7,399 nucleotides of DNA from Oscillospiraceae bacterium (GTDB taxonomy: Bacteria > Bacillota_A > Clostridia > Oscillospirales > CAG-272): NCBI GenBank assembly GCA_015064195.1, contig SVSO01000149.1, positions 1 to 7,399 of the forward strand, in the 5' to 3' direction. Both the position numbers and the translations under genes were made by a program. This document shows, piece by piece, positions 5,559 to 7,399 of the stretch. The notes beneath the pieces were generated by a model, which saw nothing but the letters and a program-made list of their open reading frames with translations, made no database searches and was not told where the DNA came from. Each line of letters begins with the position of its first letter. Position 1 is the stretch's first letter.

Positions 5559-5589
5559 GGAATCATCAAAAAAGAAAGGAGCAATCCCT

Positions 5590-7044
5590 ATGAAACAGAT
5601 AAAATTAACAACATGGCTCATTCTCTCCGCAATGCTGCTCAGCACCGCATCCTGCGGCGGCTCGGCAGGTGAAGCAAAGGACACCACAACCGGCGCATCT
5701 GCCGATGATACGACAGCTGTGGTTGGCTACGATTACGAAGGACTGAATTACGACGGCTATACCTTCAAGGTTCTCAACTATGACGATAAATGGAACTGCT
5801 ACGTCCATCTCACCTTTGATGAGCAGACCGGCGAAACGCTGGATGATGCGGTCTACAGCCGCAATTTGAAGGTAGAAGATAACCTGAACTTCAAGTTAGA
5901 AGAGGTCAAGTGCGGCGATGTGCATGAGACGGAGCTTGCGAAAATGGTCATGCAGTCCGTCATGGCAGGCGACCAGGATTACGATGCCGCCTATATTCAG
6001 GTTCAGTTCAGCCCGTCTCTGCTGACCGAAAGCTATCTGCTCAACATCCGCGACATCCCCAACATCCAGCTGGACGCTGAGCACTGGGACGGTGCCATCA
6101 ACGAATCCGTCACCATCAACAACGTGCTCTTTACCGCTTCCAGCCCGCTTCACTTCATGACGCTGGACATGGCAAACGTCCTCCTGTTCAACGAGAACAT
6201 GATGGATTCCCTCAGCCTTGACTATCCCTATCAGCTGGTACGTGACGGCAAATGGACACTGGACAAATTCCAGGAATATGTCTCCGCCTGCACCAACCTG
6301 AACGGCGATTCCTCCTTCAAGTTCAACGATGAAGGCAATGCCGTCTACGGCATCGCCGGCCATCATTCTCTTCCCTACGCATTCGCATACGCAGCAGGCC
6401 ACCGTCTGATCGCGCGCGACGGCAGTGACTACACCATCAATCTCGACAGCGAAAAGTTCTACACCACCGTGGAAAAGATCGCGCGGTTCTTCAACACCAC
6501 TTCCGGCCATGTTCTCTGCAATGCGGACACCTCCGCCCCCAGCTCATACCTGCGCACCTTCCGCAACGCCCGCTCCGGCTTCATCACCTGCGAGCTGAAG
6601 TCCGCTCTGGAGCTTCGCGATATGCAGGACACCTTCGGTCTGCTGCCCATGCCCAAGTACGATGAGGCTCAGGAAGGCTACTCCTCTATGATGAGTGCCG
6701 CCGCTGCATGGCTGACGGTTCCCATGGTTCAGGAGGATATAGGCCGCACCGGTAAGATCCTTGATGCGCTGTCCTATGAGAGCTGGAAGAGTGTGCTTCC
6801 CATTTACTATGATGTAACCGTATCCCAGAAGGGTCTGCGCAACGAAGAATCCATCGAAATGCTGGAGATCATCCGCAACAACATGGGCGTGGAATTCTCC
6901 GACATCCTCGGCATCACCACCGACTATGTATACGCGCTGAACATCTCCATCTGGAACGAAAAGGCAAATCCCGCGTCTCTCGGTGCAACCCATCGTCCCA
7001 AGATCGAAGCAAACCTCGCGGAAGCACTGGAAGCTTTCCATTAA
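5590..7044 (+). CDS. Extracellular solute-binding lipoprotein (module 2)
   Basis: A 484-residue paralogue of the lipoprotein at 2992-4482. The open frame extends far upstream to 4801, but that part is antisense to AraC; the true start is the ATG at 5590 with AAAGGAG 8 nt upstream, the same leader words as lipoprotein 1. A signal peptide (1-21) ends in TASC with lipidated Cys22, followed by a Thr/Asp/Ala-rich linker (23-47). Shared blocks are DGYTFKVLN (55-63), FDEQTGETLDDAVY (76-89), YPYQLVRDGKWTLDK, ITCELKSAL, TFGLLPMPK and SQKGLRNEESIEM. The middle (domain holding GIAGHHSLPYAFAYAAGH) and the last ~50 residues differ strongly from lipoprotein 1, which suggests a different ligand or partner. 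No transporter membrane component follows; a hairpin lies about 75 nt after the stop. A carbohydrate ligand is plausible from family and context only. Confidence 0.85.
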   Translation: MKQIKLTTWLILSAMLLSTASCGGSAGEAKDTTTGASADDTTAVVGYDYEGLNYDGYTFKVLNYDDKWNCYVHLTFDEQTGETLDDAVYSRNLKVEDNLNFKLEEVKCGDVHETELAKMVMQSVMAGDQDYDAAYIQVQFSPSLLTESYLLNIRDIPNIQLDAEHWDGAINESVTINNVLFTASSPLHFMTLDMANVLLFNENMMDSLSLDYPYQLVRDGKWTLDKFQEYVSACTNLNGDSSFKFNDEGNAVYGIAGHHSLPYAFAYAAGHRLIARDGSDYTINLDSEKFYTTVEKIARFFNTTSGHVLCNADTSAPSSYLRTFRNARSGFITCELKSALELRDMQDTFGLLPMPKYDEAQEGYSSMMSAAAAWLTVPMVQEDIGRTGKILDALSYESWKSVLPIYYDVTVSQKGLRNEESIEMLEIIRNNMGVEFSDILGITTDYVYALNISIWNEKANPASLGATHRPKIEANLAEALEAFH

Positions 7045-7118
7045 TTGAACACCCAAAAAGGTGCTGCACAAATGCGTGATGTCCTTAACGAAGAAATAAC
7101 GCAAACCGAATAGGATCA

Positions 7119-7155
7119 AAAGAATTTCCGACCTTTTGATGGTCGGAAATTCTTT
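7119..7155 (+). terminator. Probable intrinsic terminator after lipoprotein 2
   Basis: A perfect 15-bp stem (7119-7133 with 7141-7155) encloses TTTTGAT. Its base is AAAGAA/TTCTTT, so the U-rich tail is partly inside the stem. It lies 75 nt after the stop at 7044, a longer trailer than the one after lipoprotein 1. An alternative 8-bp stem (7115-7122 with 7133-7140) competes with it. Confidence 0.7.
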
Positions 7156-7278
7156 ATCAATTTCGCTTAATCATATCAGAAAAGGCATTCAAAAAGGTTG
7201 GTCCGAATACGCATCCCAATAAGGATGTTATCTAAATAACGGCATTGAGAGTAAAAGAAACAGCACAAAATTCAAAGA

Positions 7279-7317
7279 ACAGCACCCGCAAAGTACACTT
7301 GTACCAGCGGGTGCTGT
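7279..7317 (-). terminator. Probable terminator of the leftward gene at the right edge
   Basis: An 11-bp perfect stem (7279-7289 with 7307-7317) has an inner GTAC/GTAC pairing in its loop (7293-7296 with 7301-7304). On the minus strand it is followed by a U-rich run (TTCTTTGAATTTT), and it lies 26 nt beyond the stop of the leftward frame at 7343. On the plus strand no T-run follows. Confidence 0.6.
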
Positions 7318-7342
7318 ATTCGCATATTTGACCGTGGATTCT

Positions 7343-7399
7343 CTATCCACGCATTACCCATTCCTCGTCATATCCAAACTCCAGTGCAATCAGCTTGGC
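7343..7399 (-). CDS. 3' end of a leftward gene, possibly an XRE-family regulator
   Basis: Only the last 18 codons are inside the window, reading AKLIALEFGYDEEWVMRG and then TAG (7345-7343). The pattern KLI, then EFG-x-x-EEW-x-x-xG, resembles the segment after the helix-turn-helix in many clostridial and phage XRE-type regulators, where 'EFxVNEEWLRTGEG' is common. A hairpin with a U-rich tail follows at 7317-7279, which supports a gene ending here. The fragment is very short, so both the coding call and the family are tentative. Confidence 0.45.
   Translation of the reverse strand, partial: AKLIALEFGYDEEWVMRG

Larger units (their letters stand above)
1900..7044. repeat. Tandem duplication of a divergent AraC / binding-lipoprotein module
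   Basis: Two units with the same order and orientation, AraC (-) then lipoprotein (+), follow each other: 1900-4482 and 4522-7044. AraC lengths are 306 and 305 residues, lipoproteins 496 and 484, and divergent spacers 171 and 150 bp. Homology is clear in all four genes, but most of it is old, with amino-acid divergence throughout the cupin domains and linkers. The AraC 3' ends are the recent exception. The duplication is seen directly; its age and purpose are inferred. Confidence 0.88.
7045..7342. other. AT-richer non-coding stretch with hairpins
   Basis: About 300 bp without a convincing gene and visibly richer in A and T than the coding region to its left. A 13-codon frame (7072-7113, ATG to TAG) exists, with only a distant AAGG before it, and is not credible on its own. 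The stretch holds the terminator at 7119-7155, two small stems (CATCC/GGATG at 7212-7227 and GTTAT/ATAAC at 7227-7240), a repeated AACAGCAC (7259-7266 and 7278-7285) and the hairpin at 7279-7317. I see no tRNA, insertion sequence end or riboswitch. Confidence 0.6.

Noticed and set aside
4801..5589. N-terminal extension of lipoprotein 2
   Set aside because: The open frame upstream of 5590 is antisense to AraC module 2. The ribosome binding site, signal peptide and paralogue alignment all fix the start at 5590.
7072..7113. 13-codon frame after lipoprotein 2
   Set aside because: Very short, with no properly spaced ribosome binding site and no recognisable content.
1..7399. CRISPR array, tRNA/rRNA, insertion sequence or integron
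   Set aside because: No regularly spaced short repeats, cloverleaf or rRNA sequence, transposase frame or terminal inverted repeats were seen; the only large repeats are the paralogous gene segments.

Overview
The window looks like chromosomal DNA from a gut-type Clostridia (probably Oscillospiraceae/Ruminococcaceae). This placement is inferred from AGGAGG-type ribosome binding sites, TTGACA/TATAAT promoters, lipoprotein signal peptides of the 'LLSxASCG' kind, a clostridial-style Mrp ATPase and roughly 50% GC. No species can be named from the sequence alone.

Layout. At the left edge is the 3' two-thirds of an Mrp/ApbC-type P-loop ATPase (+), ending at a 14-bp hairpin terminator shared with the convergent gene to its right. 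That gene (628-1785, -) encodes a 385-residue protein without a signal peptide whose features suggest a pectate-lyase-like right-handed beta-helix. Next come two copies, in tandem, of the same two-gene divergent unit: an AraC-family regulator on the minus strand (1900-2820; 4522-5439) facing away from a substrate-binding lipoprotein on the plus strand (2992-4482; 5590-7044). The stop codons of the two AraC genes lie exactly 2,622 bp apart, and the last ~129 bp of the two genes are about 96% identical. The right end (7045-7399) is an AT-richer stretch with two hairpins and the last 18 codons of a leftward gene that resembles the C-terminus of a clostridial XRE-type regulator.

How it may work. 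Both araC genes have near-perfect or perfect housekeeping promoters and very short leaders, so they are probably expressed constitutively. Both lipoprotein genes have an extended -10 (TGATATAAT) but a poor -35, as expected for activator-dependent promoters. Directly upstream of each poor -35 is a direct repeat with exactly a 21-bp period, the geometry of the araI1-araI2 half-sites bound by AraC. A weaker repeat with the same 21-bp period and the same offset from the -10 lies in front of the beta-helix gene. I read the region as one small regulon: two paralogous sensors, two paralogous binding lipoproteins and one beta-helix protein, probably for carbohydrate sensing or capture. No ABC permease or ATPase is in the window, so the lipoproteins are either served by a transporter elsewhere or do something other than classical uptake.
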